A stretch of 64,000 nt of DNA. It comes from Pelagicoccus enzymogenes (GTDB lineage Bacteria; Verrucomicrobiota; Verrucomicrobiia; Opitutales; Opitutaceae). The stretch is taken from the NCBI RefSeq assembly GCF_014803405.1, contig NZ_JACYFG010000051.1, positions 496,001 through 560,000 of the forward strand, in the 5' to 3' direction. A program made the position numbers and the translations under genes. Below, piece after piece: positions 45,760-54,274 of the stretch. Each line of letters opens with the position of its first letter. The stretch's first letter is position 1. Below the pieces are notes generated by a model. The model did no database searches, was not told the origin of the DNA, and was given only the letters and a program-made list of their open reading frames with translations.

Positions 45760-48700
45760 ATGAAACTATCTTCTCGTGGGAGATTTGCGCGAGTATCTGC
45801 CAACGCGTGTGCGTTGCCTCGCTTTTTAAGCCTATTCGTGGCCGTGATGGCCATGGGTATTAGCGCCTTTGGCCAGGACAATGGTCGCATCACTGGGCGT
45901 GTACAGGATGCCTCGTCCGATCGCTACATGGAAAACGTGACGGTGACGGTGACGGAAACTGGCGATTCGGTAAGAACCGTTTCGGACGGAACCTACCGTT
46001 TGTCGGGGCTGCCCTCAGGAACCTACTCCTTGGACATCGAGCACGTGGGCTACTTTTCGCGTTCGATCATGGTAGAGGTCACCGCGGGACAGACCGCGAC
46101 CCCTGCTACCGTCGTTCTCAAAAGCCGCAACACCTTCAATGACAGCGACGAAGTGTTCGAGCTAGAGGCCTTCGAGGTGAAAAACGAAGCCGACGCTTAC
46201 AGCCGCGCGATCAACCAGCAGCGGGTGTCCGACTACAACGTAAACGTGGTAGACTCGGGCGCCTTCGGCGACGTGACGGAGGGCAACGTGGGCGAGTTCG
46301 TCAAGTTCCTGCCGGGCGTGAACATCAACTACGTGGCGGCGGACGCTCGCACCATCACGGTTCGGGGCATGGCGGACAACTTTACGCCGGTCACAGTGGA
46401 CGGCAATCGCATGGCGAGCGCCGCATCGGGCGCCAAGGCTCGCGACTTCGAGCTGGAGCAGCTTTCCATCAACAACATCGAACGTGTGGAAGTGGCCAAG
46501 GTGCCCACTCCGGACATCGCAGCGGACTCTTTGGGAGGCGCGGTTAATCTCGTGAGCAAGAGCGCCTTCGAGCGCGATGGCCGTGAGATCAAGTACCGAG
46601 TCTACTTTAGCGGCAACAGCGAGGACTTGGACTTGGGGTCGACTCCAGGTCATGGCGACTTCACCAGCCACAAGATCAAGCCAGGTTTCGACCTGACTTA
46701 TTCCGACGTCTTCAAGGACGGAACCTTGGGGGTTATCTTCAACTACACGAACTCCAACCAGTTCAACGAACAGCACCGCGCTCGTTCGCGTTGGGTAACT
46801 GACAACTCCGGGGAGGGGATCGGCACGCCGATCTTGCGTCGCTACCAGATCCAGGACGGGCCCAAGTACACGCACCGCGAGTCGTACCATGTCAAGACCG
46901 ACTACAAGCTCGGCGAGAACACGGTGATTTCCGGTAGCTTGCAGTTCAACGACTACTCTTCCGAGTTCCGCAACCGCAACATCACTTGGGATACGAACAT
47001 CACGAGCACGACCGACAGCGACGGCAACGACGCGGATTCGGTCATTTCACCTGATTACATGCTAGGCGACGTGGGACGTGGCGACATCGACCTCGGCGGT
47101 TCCTGGAGAAACAAGTACGGGGACACCTGGCATGGCGATTTCAAGATCAAGCACTACGGCGACGTTTGGACCTACGAAGCGGGAGCCTTCTCTTCGACGG
47201 CAACCAACTTCTACGATGACTTTTCGCAGGGCATGATCATGGCCGTGATCGGCGATGACGACTACACGGGCCGCTTCGAATTCAGCAATCTGGGCGATCC
47301 GATGGGAGGACGTATTGAATATACCCCTACGTTGACGCTTTACGATTCCAGTGGAGCTGTGGACCCAACCTACGGCGTTGGTAGCCTCTCCACTTTCGAC
47401 CTCGACGAAGTGCAAACACGCGAGCAAGACGCTCAGGACGACTTCACTGGCTTCAACTTCGACATGAAGCGTAACATCCGAGTCGGCGACAGCACGGGCT
47501 ACTTCAAGATGGGAGTTCGCTACCAAAAGCAGGAGCGTCACGCGGATCGTAACCGTACTCGTTTGCGCCACGTTAGCTCGACCTATGACGACACTGGATT
47601 GCCAGCTGAGCAGTATTACTCCGGGGAAGGCGCCATACACATTGGCCCTGGCATTATCCAATGGCCCGACTACGAGGATATCTACGACTACTACGCGGCG
47701 AACCAGGACAACTTCGAATGGGGCAGCCGTACGGAGGAAAACATCGTCGAGATGGCGAACCAGCTCTACACTGCGGAAGAAAAGATCTCAGCGGCCTACA
47801 TGATGGGGCAGTTGAACTTCATGGATTCCAAACTCAAGGTCACTGGTGGTTTCCGCTACGAAAAAACGGAGATGACAGGCGAGGGCGGCTTCTTCAACGA
47901 GTCGCTAGGGGACGGAATCACGGACGAAACAGAGCGCTTGATGGCTCAGTGGAGTCAACGCAAGGTATCCTCTACTTCGTACGACGATCTGTATCCAAGC
48001 ATTCACTTCGTATACGACTTCAACGAGCACTTCTTGATGCGTCTTGCTTACGCGAATACGATCGGACGCCAAGACTTCAGCTCCATCATTCCCCAGATCG
48101 AAATCGACACGCCAGACGAAAGCGAGATGGAGTCGGACGGTTCTGTTGAGTTCAACAACACGGGCCTCAAACCGCAGGATGCGGACAACTACGATTTGAC
48201 CTTCGAGTTCTATCCAGATGCGGGTGGCACCATTTCCGCAGGTCTCTTCCGCAAGGAGATCTCGAACTACATCATTGGATACAATGGTATCTTGAGCCAG
48301 CTCAGCGATGCGGAGTTTGCCGCTTTTGACTTGCCGAACTTCTTGGCCGATACGCCGGAGTACCAGTTCGAAACTCAAATCAATGGCGGTGAGGCGACAA
48401 TCGATGGCATGGAGTTCAGCTACTTCCGTTCCTTGAACGGCAGCGGCATGCCGGATTGGTTGAGCAGCTTCAGCGTCTTGGCCAACGCGACCTTCATCGA
48501 CGTGAAGCGCAACATCAACGGAACGGTCATCAACGAGTTGGAAGACATGGTGGAAGAGAGTTACAACCTCGGCCTGACCTACGACCGTGATCCGCTGAAG
48601 ATCCAGTTGAAGTTCAACAGCAAGGGCGAGCAGCTGGTCGGCGGATTCTCGGACATGAGGACCTTCGACTCCAACGGAGACTTCGTGAGCAACTTCCAGC

Positions 48701-48903
48701 TCTACCGCGACAAGCTCGAGCAAGTTGACCTTAACATTGACTACAAGATCAACGACAAGGCGAAGATCTTCGTCAGCGGACGTAACATCTTCAACAAGGA
48801 GCAGAAGCAGTTCGTTGCCAACGCGGACCGTAGCATCATGGTGCCGGACCGCATTGAAGAGTTCGGCGTCCAGTGGGCGGTGGGCGTCAAGGGGAAGTTC
48901 TAG
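45760..48903 (+). CDS. TonB-dependent receptor with carboxypeptidase-regulatory-like domain
   Basis: Outer-membrane receptor for active import, 1047 residues. A signal peptide (FVAVMAMGISAFGQD) is followed by a CarboxypepD_reg-like domain (NGRITGRVQDASSDRYMENV) and the Opitutae-type leader VFELEAFEVKNE. The plug domain is next (FVKFLPGVNINYVAADARTI, VTVDGNRMASA), then a 22-strand beta-barrel ending in Phe (VQWAVGVKGKF). This layout resembles SusC-like and oligosaccharide receptors, but no SusD partner is present. A strong promoter with three LacI-type operators lies upstream and a terminator follows, so it is a monocistronic part of the sugar regulon. Its A/C-rich leader has no Shine-Dalgarno. 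Confidence 0.93.
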   Translation: MKLSSRGRFARVSANACALPRFLSLFVAVMAMGISAFGQDNGRITGRVQDASSDRYMENVTVTVTETGDSVRTVSDGTYRLSGLPSGTYSLDIEHVGYFSRSIMVEVTAGQTATPATVVLKSRNTFNDSDEVFELEAFEVKNEADAYSRAINQQRVSDYNVNVVDSGAFGDVTEGNVGEFVKFLPGVNINYVAADARTITVRGMADNFTPVTVDGNRMASAASGAKARDFELEQLSINNIERVEVAKVPTPDIAADSLGGAVNLVSKSAFERDGREIKYRVYFSGNSEDLDLGSTPGHGDFTSHKIKPGFDLTYSDVFKDGTLGVIFNYTNSNQFNEQHRARSRWVTDNSGEGIGTPILRRYQIQDGPKYTHRESYHVKTDYKLGENTVISGSLQFNDYSSEFRNRNITWDTNITSTTDSDGNDADSVISPDYMLGDVGRGDIDLGGSWRNKYGDTWHGDFKIKHYGDVWTYEAGAFSSTATNFYDDFSQGMIMAVIGDDDYTGRFEFSNLGDPMGGRIEYTPTLTLYDSSGAVDPTYGVGSLSTFDLDEVQTREQDAQDDFTGFNFDMKRNIRVGDSTGYFKMGVRYQKQERHADRNRTRLRHVSSTYDDTGLPAEQYYSGEGAIHIGPGIIQWPDYEDIYDYYAANQDNFEWGSRTEENIVEMANQLYTAEEKISAAYMMGQLNFMDSKLKVTGGFRYEKTEMTGEGGFFNESLGDGITDETERLMAQWSQRKVSSTSYDDLYPSIHFVYDFNEHFLMRLAYANTIGRQDFSSIIPQIEIDTPDESEMESDGSVEFNNTGLKPQDADNYDLTFEFYPDAGGTISAGLFRKEISNYIIGYNGILSQLSDAEFAAFDLPNFLADTPEYQFETQINGGEATIDGMEFSYFRSLNGSGMPDWLSSFSVLANATFIDVKRNINGTVINELEDMVEESYNLGLTYDRDPLKIQLKFNSKGEQLVGGFSDMRTFDSNGDFVSNFQLYRDKLEQVDLNIDYKINDKAKIFVSGRNIFNKEQKQFVANADRSIMVPDRIEEFGVQWAVGVKGKF

Positions 48904-48943
48904 CCAAGCGACTCATAGGTTCAGTATCTGAGTTTTGACTACA

Positions 48944-48977
48944 AGCGCGTAGCCCGAGCGGCTGCGCGCTTTTTTTT
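48944..48977 (+). terminator. Terminator of the first TonB receptor
   Basis: An 11-bp stem (AGCGCGTAGCC / GGCTGCGCGCT, one G-T pair) with a 5-nt loop is followed by eight T residues, 40 bp after the stop. Confidence 0.88.
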
Positions 48978-49115
48978 GTTGGTTTATGGAGGAAGCTGAT
49001 CCTGCGCGTCGGACCGGGTAGTGCCGAGCGTAGCGACACGTTCATCGATCCCTCCCGGACGTGTATCGATGGTGGGAGGACCTCCTTGTCGTCCGCTATG
49101 CGAGAGCTAATTCCG

Positions 49116-50177
49116 CTATCTTGCGACTGCGGTAGGGACCGGTCCGGTCGATTCTCTGACTTTCAGGACTGCGGGCAGAGTGACGTCGGTGAGGCCTGGT
49201 GATTTCGTCTCCAGGGAGTGCGTTAGGATACGGCCAGCTTCCCGGCCCATGACCTCGGGGTCCGCTCCGGCGGAGGTGAGGGTGGGGTGCTCTTCCTCGC
49301 AGACCCGCGTCATGTCGAAGGCGGCGATGCTGACAGTGGTTCCGATTTCGACTTGATGCTGCAGCAGGCGGTTGATGGCTCCGCGGGCCATCAAGGCGTT
49401 CAGGCAGATCCATGCGGTGGGCAAGGGATCCATCTGCGAAATGATTTGTTTGGCGGCTTGGTAGCCCTCGTTGCGGTCGGCGCCGTCGAGAGTGACCTTG
49501 GCTGGCTTTTCCAAGCTGAGCCCTCTTTTGGCCAAGGCAGCTTCTACGGCTGTCAGGCGATCGTCGTGTCGCCCCTTGGGCTTGCCGCCGCCCAGCCAAG
49601 CGAAGCTTCGATGGCCTAGATCGTAGAGGTGCTTGACTAGGAGCTCTCCGGATTCGAACTCGTTCGAGAGCACGGAGTGGCACTGTCCGGAAGCTCGGGC
49701 GGACACATAGACGACTGGCCGGTCCGTCTCCAGCACTTGGCTGAGGAAAGTGGGCCTGACCTCGCCCATGATAGCGATGCCGCGAACCGACTCCGGGAAA
49801 TGGGAGGCGAAGCTGCCCGCCGAGCTGTTGATGTCGTCCTCGGAGCCGAGGTAGACGGTCTTGAGCTTGTGCTCCAAGAGGTGCTCGTGGAGGCCTTGGT
49901 GGATGTGGCTGAAAAAGTTGCTCTTGTTGGCGAGCTTCAGCGGGGAACGCAGGATGTAGCCGATGGTGCGTTGCTGGAATTCGCCCAGCGAGCCCTCGAT
50001 CTTCATGCCCTTGGGGGTGTAGCCTTGCTGGGCTGCCAGTTCGCGGATGGCGTTGTAGGTCTTTTCGGAGATGCCTTTGGTGTGGCCGTTGAGCGCCATC
50101 GATACCAAGGCTTGGGAGCAGCCGATCTCCTTGGCGATTTGGGCTTGGGAAATGCGTTTCTTCTTGGGTTGGGTCAT
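49116..50177 (-). CDS. LacI-family transcriptional repressor (first copy)
   Basis: Sugar-responsive repressor, 353 residues. I start at 50177 (MTQPKKKRISQAQIAKEIG); the open frame runs upstream but without conserved sequence. The HTH (SQAQIAKEIGCSQALVSMALNG) and hinge helix are followed by a periplasmic-binding-protein-like effector domain (GHRSFAWLGGGKPKGRHDDR, LNALMARGAINRLLQHQ). It is divergent from the symporter operon and very similar to the second LacI at 60182. Operator motifs lie at 50209-50221 and 50308-50320. Most likely it represses the operon, the first receptor and itself until an intermediate of the sugar route binds. Confidence 0.92.
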   Translation of the reverse strand: MTQPKKKRISQAQIAKEIGCSQALVSMALNGHTKGISEKTYNAIRELAAQQGYTPKGMKIEGSLGEFQQRTIGYILRSPLKLANKSNFFSHIHQGLHEHLLEHKLKTVYLGSEDDINSSAGSFASHFPESVRGIAIMGEVRPTFLSQVLETDRPVVYVSARASGQCHSVLSNEFESGELLVKHLYDLGHRSFAWLGGGKPKGRHDDRLTAVEAALAKRGLSLEKPAKVTLDGADRNEGYQAAKQIISQMDPLPTAWICLNALMARGAINRLLQHQVEIGTTVSIAAFDMTRVCEEEHPTLTSAGADPEVMGREAGRILTHSLETKSPGLTDVTLPAVLKVRESTGPVPTAVAR

Positions 50178-50187
50178 TCGAGGAAGT

Positions 50188-50221
50188 CTGAATTTATCAG
50201 TTTCCTCTTTATATATATCAG
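50188..50221. promoter_or_regulatory. LacI-type operators next to the first repressor gene
   Basis: TTATATATATCAG (50209-50221, 11 of 12 fixed bases of TTATAAnTATCAG) and a weaker CTGAATTTATCAG (50188-50200) lie just before the repressor ATG at 50177, suggesting autoregulation. Confidence 0.6.
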
Positions 50222-50291
50222 AATCTGTGGATGTGAAGCTGCAAATCTTGCTGCGGCAAGGATCGGAGCGCATAGATTCCGCCTAAAAGAG

Positions 50292-50321
50292 TTGACTCTG
50301 ATAATAGCTGATAATTATAAG
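50292..50321 (+). promoter_or_regulatory. Promoter/operator of the seven-gene sugar operon
   Basis: TTGACT (50292-50297) and TTATAA (50315-50320) are 17 bp apart. CTGATAATTATAAG (50308-50321), identical to the element at 45668-45681, covers the -10. A half-site CTGATAATA (50298-50306) and a weak copy at 50389-50401 are nearby. The arrangement is a classic repressor-over-promoter design. Confidence 0.75.
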
Positions 50322-50405
50322 TTGGTCATTTTAAGCGAAACCCCTGTTTTGACCGCTTCAATTAGGGCCGATCGAATCGGCTCCTACCCAATACTTATCA
50401 GCTCG

Positions 50406-52163
50406 ATGGATACTACCCTCACTCAGTTCGACTACGGCGTCGTCGCCTTCTATTTTTTGTTCATGTTGGCCATTGGTCTGCTTTTTCGGAAGTTCATCGG
50501 CAACACGAGCGACTTTTTCCGTGGCGGCGGCCAGATGGCTTGGTGGATGGCTGGCAGCAGCGCCTTCATGGTGCAGTTCAGCGCTTGGACTTTTACGGGG
50601 GCTGCGAGCAAGGCCTACCAGGATGGGCTTTTGGTCTTGGTCATATTCTTGGGCAACGCAGTCGGCTTTCTCGCCAACTACTGGTATTTTGCGGCCAAGT
50701 GTCGGCAAACGCGTGTCGTTACGGCGGTTGAGGCCATGCGTATCCGTTTTGGCAAGACAGCTGAGCAGGTCTTTACCTGGCTGCAGTTGCCGATCGGAAC
50801 GCTTTACGCGGGTATTTGGTTAAATGGACTCGGCGTGTTCTTTAGCGCCGTATTTGGGTTCGACATCGCGACGACCGTTTTGGTTACGGGCTTGGTAGTG
50901 CTCATTCTCTCCGTTACGGGAGGGAGCTGGGCGGTCGTCGCTTCCGATTTCATGCAAGTGCTGGTGCTGATGCCGATCAGCGTGGTGGCGGCATTCTTTG
51001 CCCTGAAGGAAGTGGGGGGCGTTGGCGAACTGGTGGAACGTTTTCCGGCGGATCGCTTTTGGGGCGGCGACACCAATTATTCGACCCTGATCTGGATTTG
51101 GGTGGTAGTGATCTTGCTCAAGCAATTTGCCTCGACCAACAACCTGATGGATGCCTCCCGCTACCTTTGCGCTCGGGACTCGAAGGAGGCTCGCAAGGGA
51201 GCTCTCCTGGCGTCCGCTCTCTTCGTCATCGGTCCGGCTGTTTGGTTCATTCCGCCAATGGCCTCAGCCATTTTGTATCCAGATCTTGGAGAAATGTTTC
51301 CGCAGCTCAAGAAGCCCGAGGAAGCTAGCTACGTCGCGATCTGTATCATGACTTTGCCGGCAGGCATGCTGGGACTGTTGATGTCCGGCATCTTTGCGGC
51401 TACCATGTCTTCCATGGATAGTGGTCTAAACCGCAACGCCGGCATATTCGTGCGCAACTTCTATTTGCCGATTCTCAGGCCGCAGGCGAGCGAGAAGGAA
51501 CTGCTGCTTGTGAGCAAGGTTTCCACGGTGGTCTTCGGCTTGTGCATCATCGTGGCGGGTATCCAGTTTAGCCAATTGAAGGACATTGGCTTGTTCGACC
51601 TTATGCTGCAGTTTGGCGCCCTGATCGCGATTCCTATGCAGGTGCCCTTGATTTGGGGTATTCTGGTGAAGAAGGTGCCGGACTGGGCCAGTTGGGTGAC
51701 GATCTTGGTGGGGCTTTGCGTCTCCTTCGTGATCAAGACGTGGATGACGCCTGATTGGATTCAAGGTATCCTCGGTTTGGATACTCCCTTTTCGGGACGC
51801 GAAGGAAGCGACCTTTCTTTGATCCTCGGGGTCGTTATCAACCTGACGATCGGTTCCGCGGTCTATCTTGGCTCTACCGTCTTTTACAAGGACCAGTCTG
51901 AGCATCGGAAGAAGGAGGTAGACGATTTCTTCGTAAGCCTGAACACTCCAGTTGAAGCGAGCGAGACCGGCTCGGCGGAGCGTGACTCCTCTCAAGGAAA
52001 AGCGCTGGGCATTCTGTCGATGATATACGGCGGGTTTGTCTTTCTCTTGGCAGCAATTCCCAATCCACTGCTTGGACGCCTTGCCTTTGTCTTTTGCGGT
52101 TTGGTGTTGTTGGGGATTGGATACGCTCTCGCGCAGCAAGGAAAAGGAAAGGCTAAGGCATGA
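50406..52163 (+). CDS. Sodium/solute symporter (SSS, SLC5 family)
   Basis: Inner-membrane Na+-coupled transporter, 585 residues. I start at 50406 (MDTTLTQFDYGVVAFYFLFM); the open frame is longer but covers the promoter. It has about 14 hydrophobic segments. Landmarks are FLIGNTSDF-like FIGNTSDFFRGGGQMAWWM, SAWTFTGAASKAYQDG and FAATMSSMDSGLNRNAG, the sodium-site region of the family. In this context it probably imports the unsaturated uronate or disaccharide released by the secreted lyase, as SSS proteins often do in uronate loci. It is the first gene of the seven-gene operon and overlaps the next by 4 bp. Confidence 0.9.
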   Translation: MDTTLTQFDYGVVAFYFLFMLAIGLLFRKFIGNTSDFFRGGGQMAWWMAGSSAFMVQFSAWTFTGAASKAYQDGLLVLVIFLGNAVGFLANYWYFAAKCRQTRVVTAVEAMRIRFGKTAEQVFTWLQLPIGTLYAGIWLNGLGVFFSAVFGFDIATTVLVTGLVVLILSVTGGSWAVVASDFMQVLVLMPISVVAAFFALKEVGGVGELVERFPADRFWGGDTNYSTLIWIWVVVILLKQFASTNNLMDASRYLCARDSKEARKGALLASALFVIGPAVWFIPPMASAILYPDLGEMFPQLKKPEEASYVAICIMTLPAGMLGLLMSGIFAATMSSMDSGLNRNAGIFVRNFYLPILRPQASEKELLLVSKVSTVVFGLCIIVAGIQFSQLKDIGLFDLMLQFGALIAIPMQVPLIWGILVKKVPDWASWVTILVGLCVSFVIKTWMTPDWIQGILGLDTPFSGREGSDLSLILGVVINLTIGSAVYLGSTVFYKDQSEHRKKEVDDFFVSLNTPVEASETGSAERDSSQGKALGILSMIYGGFVFLLAAIPNPLLGRLAFVFCGLVLLGIGYALAQQGKGKAKA

Positions 52164-53236
52164 AGCTGACACGTAACTGCCTGCTACCGCTGCAAGCGAA
52201 TCGTGTTTGGCGGAGCTATCTTGGGGGGCGATCCTTGGATGAGATCGAGGGCCAACCGCAACCGGCTGACGGCAACTTTCCGGAAGACTGGATTGCTTCC
52301 TTAACCTTGGCGAACAATCCGGTGCAAGGGGACCCGGACGAAGGCTTGGCTAAGCTCACCAACGAGGATGGCGAATTGGTTCTGTTTTCAGATTTGGTCG
52401 AGAGCGACCCCGAGTTTTACTTGGGCAAGGAGCATGTCGCTCGTTTCGGTACGGATATGAGGATACTTGCCAAGTACTTGGATTCGGCGATCCGCTTGCA
52501 TTTCCAGGTGCATCCCACCACGGCATTCTCCGCGAAAAACCTTGGCATCAACAAGGGGAAGACGGAGGCCTATGTCATCTTGGCGATCCGCGACGAAATC
52601 GAGCAGCCTTACATCTACGCGGGTTTTCAGCGTCCGCCGAGCAAAGGGGAGTTGAGGAAGTGGATCGAGACGCAAGACATCGCCTCCTTGGAGGCTTGTT
52701 TTGACAAGATACCTGTCAAGGTTGGCGACGTCTTCCTCATTCCGGGCGGTTGTCCGCACGCGCTTGGCGAGGGGATCTTGATGGTCGAGCTCATGGAAGC
52801 GAGTGACCTGGTGGTGCGTTTCGAATTCGAGCGCGGCGGATATGTGCTTCCGGAAGAGTCACGCTTCATGGGGCGCGGACTGGACTTTTGCCTGAACGTT
52901 TTCGATCTGCGCCCGAAATCGGTTGCGGACTTTGCGTGCCAACCGCGGGTGTTGCACGAATTTGCGGACGGCTCCGTGCAGAAGCTGCTGATCGGGGAGG
53001 ATCGCACTCGCTGCTTCGAGGCTCGATCCACTCGTATTGAGAAAGCGGTTACGAAAAGCGAGGATGGGTTCTACATCTTGGTCGTGACAGCGGGATCGGG
53101 AACGGTGGAAATAGGTGGGCAAGTCTGCGAATTGAAGCAGTATGACCGTGTGTTCGTAGCCGCAGAGGCTGGCGAAGTAAGCTTTAAAACCCATGCTGGA
53201 CTCGAGTTTCTGGAACTTGCAGGGCCAGTCCTCTGA
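52160..53236 (+). CDS. Type I phosphomannose-isomerase-like cupin protein
   Basis: A 358-residue protein with the double beta-barrel of class I mannose-6-phosphate isomerases. Metal-binding candidates are HFQVHPTTAFSAKN, NKGKTEAYVIL and IPGGCPHALGEGILMVELME. A C-terminal cupin-like domain follows (VTAGSGTVEIGGQVCELKQY). Classical ManA makes mannose-6-P from fructose-6-P; inside this operon the substrate could be a ketose or ketouronate produced by the other enzymes. The true substrate is not evident. It overlaps the symporter by 4 bp (ATGA), showing translational coupling. Confidence 0.78.
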   Translation: MKLTRNCLLPLQANRVWRSYLGGRSLDEIEGQPQPADGNFPEDWIASLTLANNPVQGDPDEGLAKLTNEDGELVLFSDLVESDPEFYLGKEHVARFGTDMRILAKYLDSAIRLHFQVHPTTAFSAKNLGINKGKTEAYVILAIRDEIEQPYIYAGFQRPPSKGELRKWIETQDIASLEACFDKIPVKVGDVFLIPGGCPHALGEGILMVELMEASDLVVRFEFERGGYVLPEESRFMGRGLDFCLNVFDLRPKSVADFACQPRVLHEFADGSVQKLLIGEDRTRCFEARSTRIEKAVTKSEDGFYILVVTAGSGTVEIGGQVCELKQYDRVFVAAEAGEVSFKTHAGLEFLELAGPVL

Positions 53237-53247
53237 GGAACATTTTG

Positions 53248-54258
53248 ATGACTTCTACCAATCTCATCGTTGTAACATCCGTCGAGCGTGACACTTTTTT
53301 GGTGGACGGTCGGCTCGAGGAACTCAAAGGGCTAGTCGCTCCCTGTCGGGTCGTTGACGTGGAATCCTATTCGCAGGAATCCTGGATCGAACTGTTGCGG
53401 GAGACCAATCCGAAGATCCTGGTAGCGGGTTGGAAGGTGAAGCCGTTGCCGGTGAACACCCGCTCGGCGATCGCTCCGGCCTTGGAGTACATTTGCTATT
53501 TGCCGGGCTCGATTCGGCATTTCGTTCCGAGGGAATTGATCGAGGAGGGCGTCCAAGTTACGAATTGGAGCTCTTCGATAAGCCGTATCGTAGCGGAATG
53601 CGCTTTGTTGCTCAGTCTTTCGTGCATGCGGAGAGCGGCCTACTGGGCCCACCAGATGCACGACCGAGGAGGCTGGAAGGACGCGACGACGCAGACGCAG
53701 TCCTTGTTTGACCGTCGGGTCGGCATCCATGGGTTCGGAGCGATCGCCAAGGAGTTGCTGCGGCTTTTGCGTCCCTTCACCAACGAAATTTCAACCTACA
53801 CGGAAGGCGTTCCGGAAGCTGTTTTCGAGGAGCATGGAATTCGCAAGGTGGACAGCCTGGAGCGCCTCTTTGCCGAGAACGACTTGATTATCGAATTGGA
53901 GGCCTTGACGCCGGAGCGACACAAAATCGTGGGCGAGAAGCTGCTCAGAAGCATTCCGGAGGGAGGCGCGTTCGTCAACGTAGCCCGCGGCGCGCTTGTG
54001 GACGAGGACGCATTGGTGCGGGTTGCCGAAGAAGGGCGCATCCAGGTGGGCTTAGATGTCTATTCGGTGGAGCCCTTGCCGCCGGACCACCCGTTCCGAG
54101 GCTGTCGCAACATTAACATGCTGCCGCATTTGGGAGGTCCTACCACCGATCGTCGCCGCGATGCTGCAGATCGAGCCTTGGAGAATCTTCGTCGCTTCCA
54201 ACGCGATGAGCCGCTTCGCGACGCTATAACCCTTGAGGTGTACGATCGCTCGACTTGA
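53248..54258 (+). CDS. D-isomer-specific 2-hydroxyacid dehydrogenase
   Basis: NAD(P)-dependent dehydrogenase of 336 residues. ATG at 53248 is preferred over TTG at 53245 because of the Shine-Dalgarno-like TGAGGAAC nine bases upstream. The Rossmann motif is RRVGIHGFGAIAKELLRLL. Catalytic Arg is in VNVARGALVDED, Glu in VYSVEPLPPDHP and His in NMLPHLGGPT, all as in the family. The catalytic set is complete, so activity is likely. In the operon it could reduce a keto-acid or oxidise a hydroxy-acid from the sugar route; the substrate is unknown. Confidence 0.9.
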   Translation: MTSTNLIVVTSVERDTFLVDGRLEELKGLVAPCRVVDVESYSQESWIELLRETNPKILVAGWKVKPLPVNTRSAIAPALEYICYLPGSIRHFVPRELIEEGVQVTNWSSSISRIVAECALLLSLSCMRRAAYWAHQMHDRGGWKDATTQTQSLFDRRVGIHGFGAIAKELLRLLRPFTNEISTYTEGVPEAVFEEHGIRKVDSLERLFAENDLIIELEALTPERHKIVGEKLLRSIPEGGAFVNVARGALVDEDALVRVAEEGRIQVGLDVYSVEPLPPDHPFRGCRNINMLPHLGGPTTDRRRDAADRALENLRRFQRDEPLRDAITLEVYDRST

Positions 54259-54274
54259 ACGAATTTACAGAAAA

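Noticed and set aside
49677-50405. Upstream extension of the symporter frame
   Set aside because: It covers the divergent repressor gene and the promoter/operator, and the conserved SSS start is at 50406.
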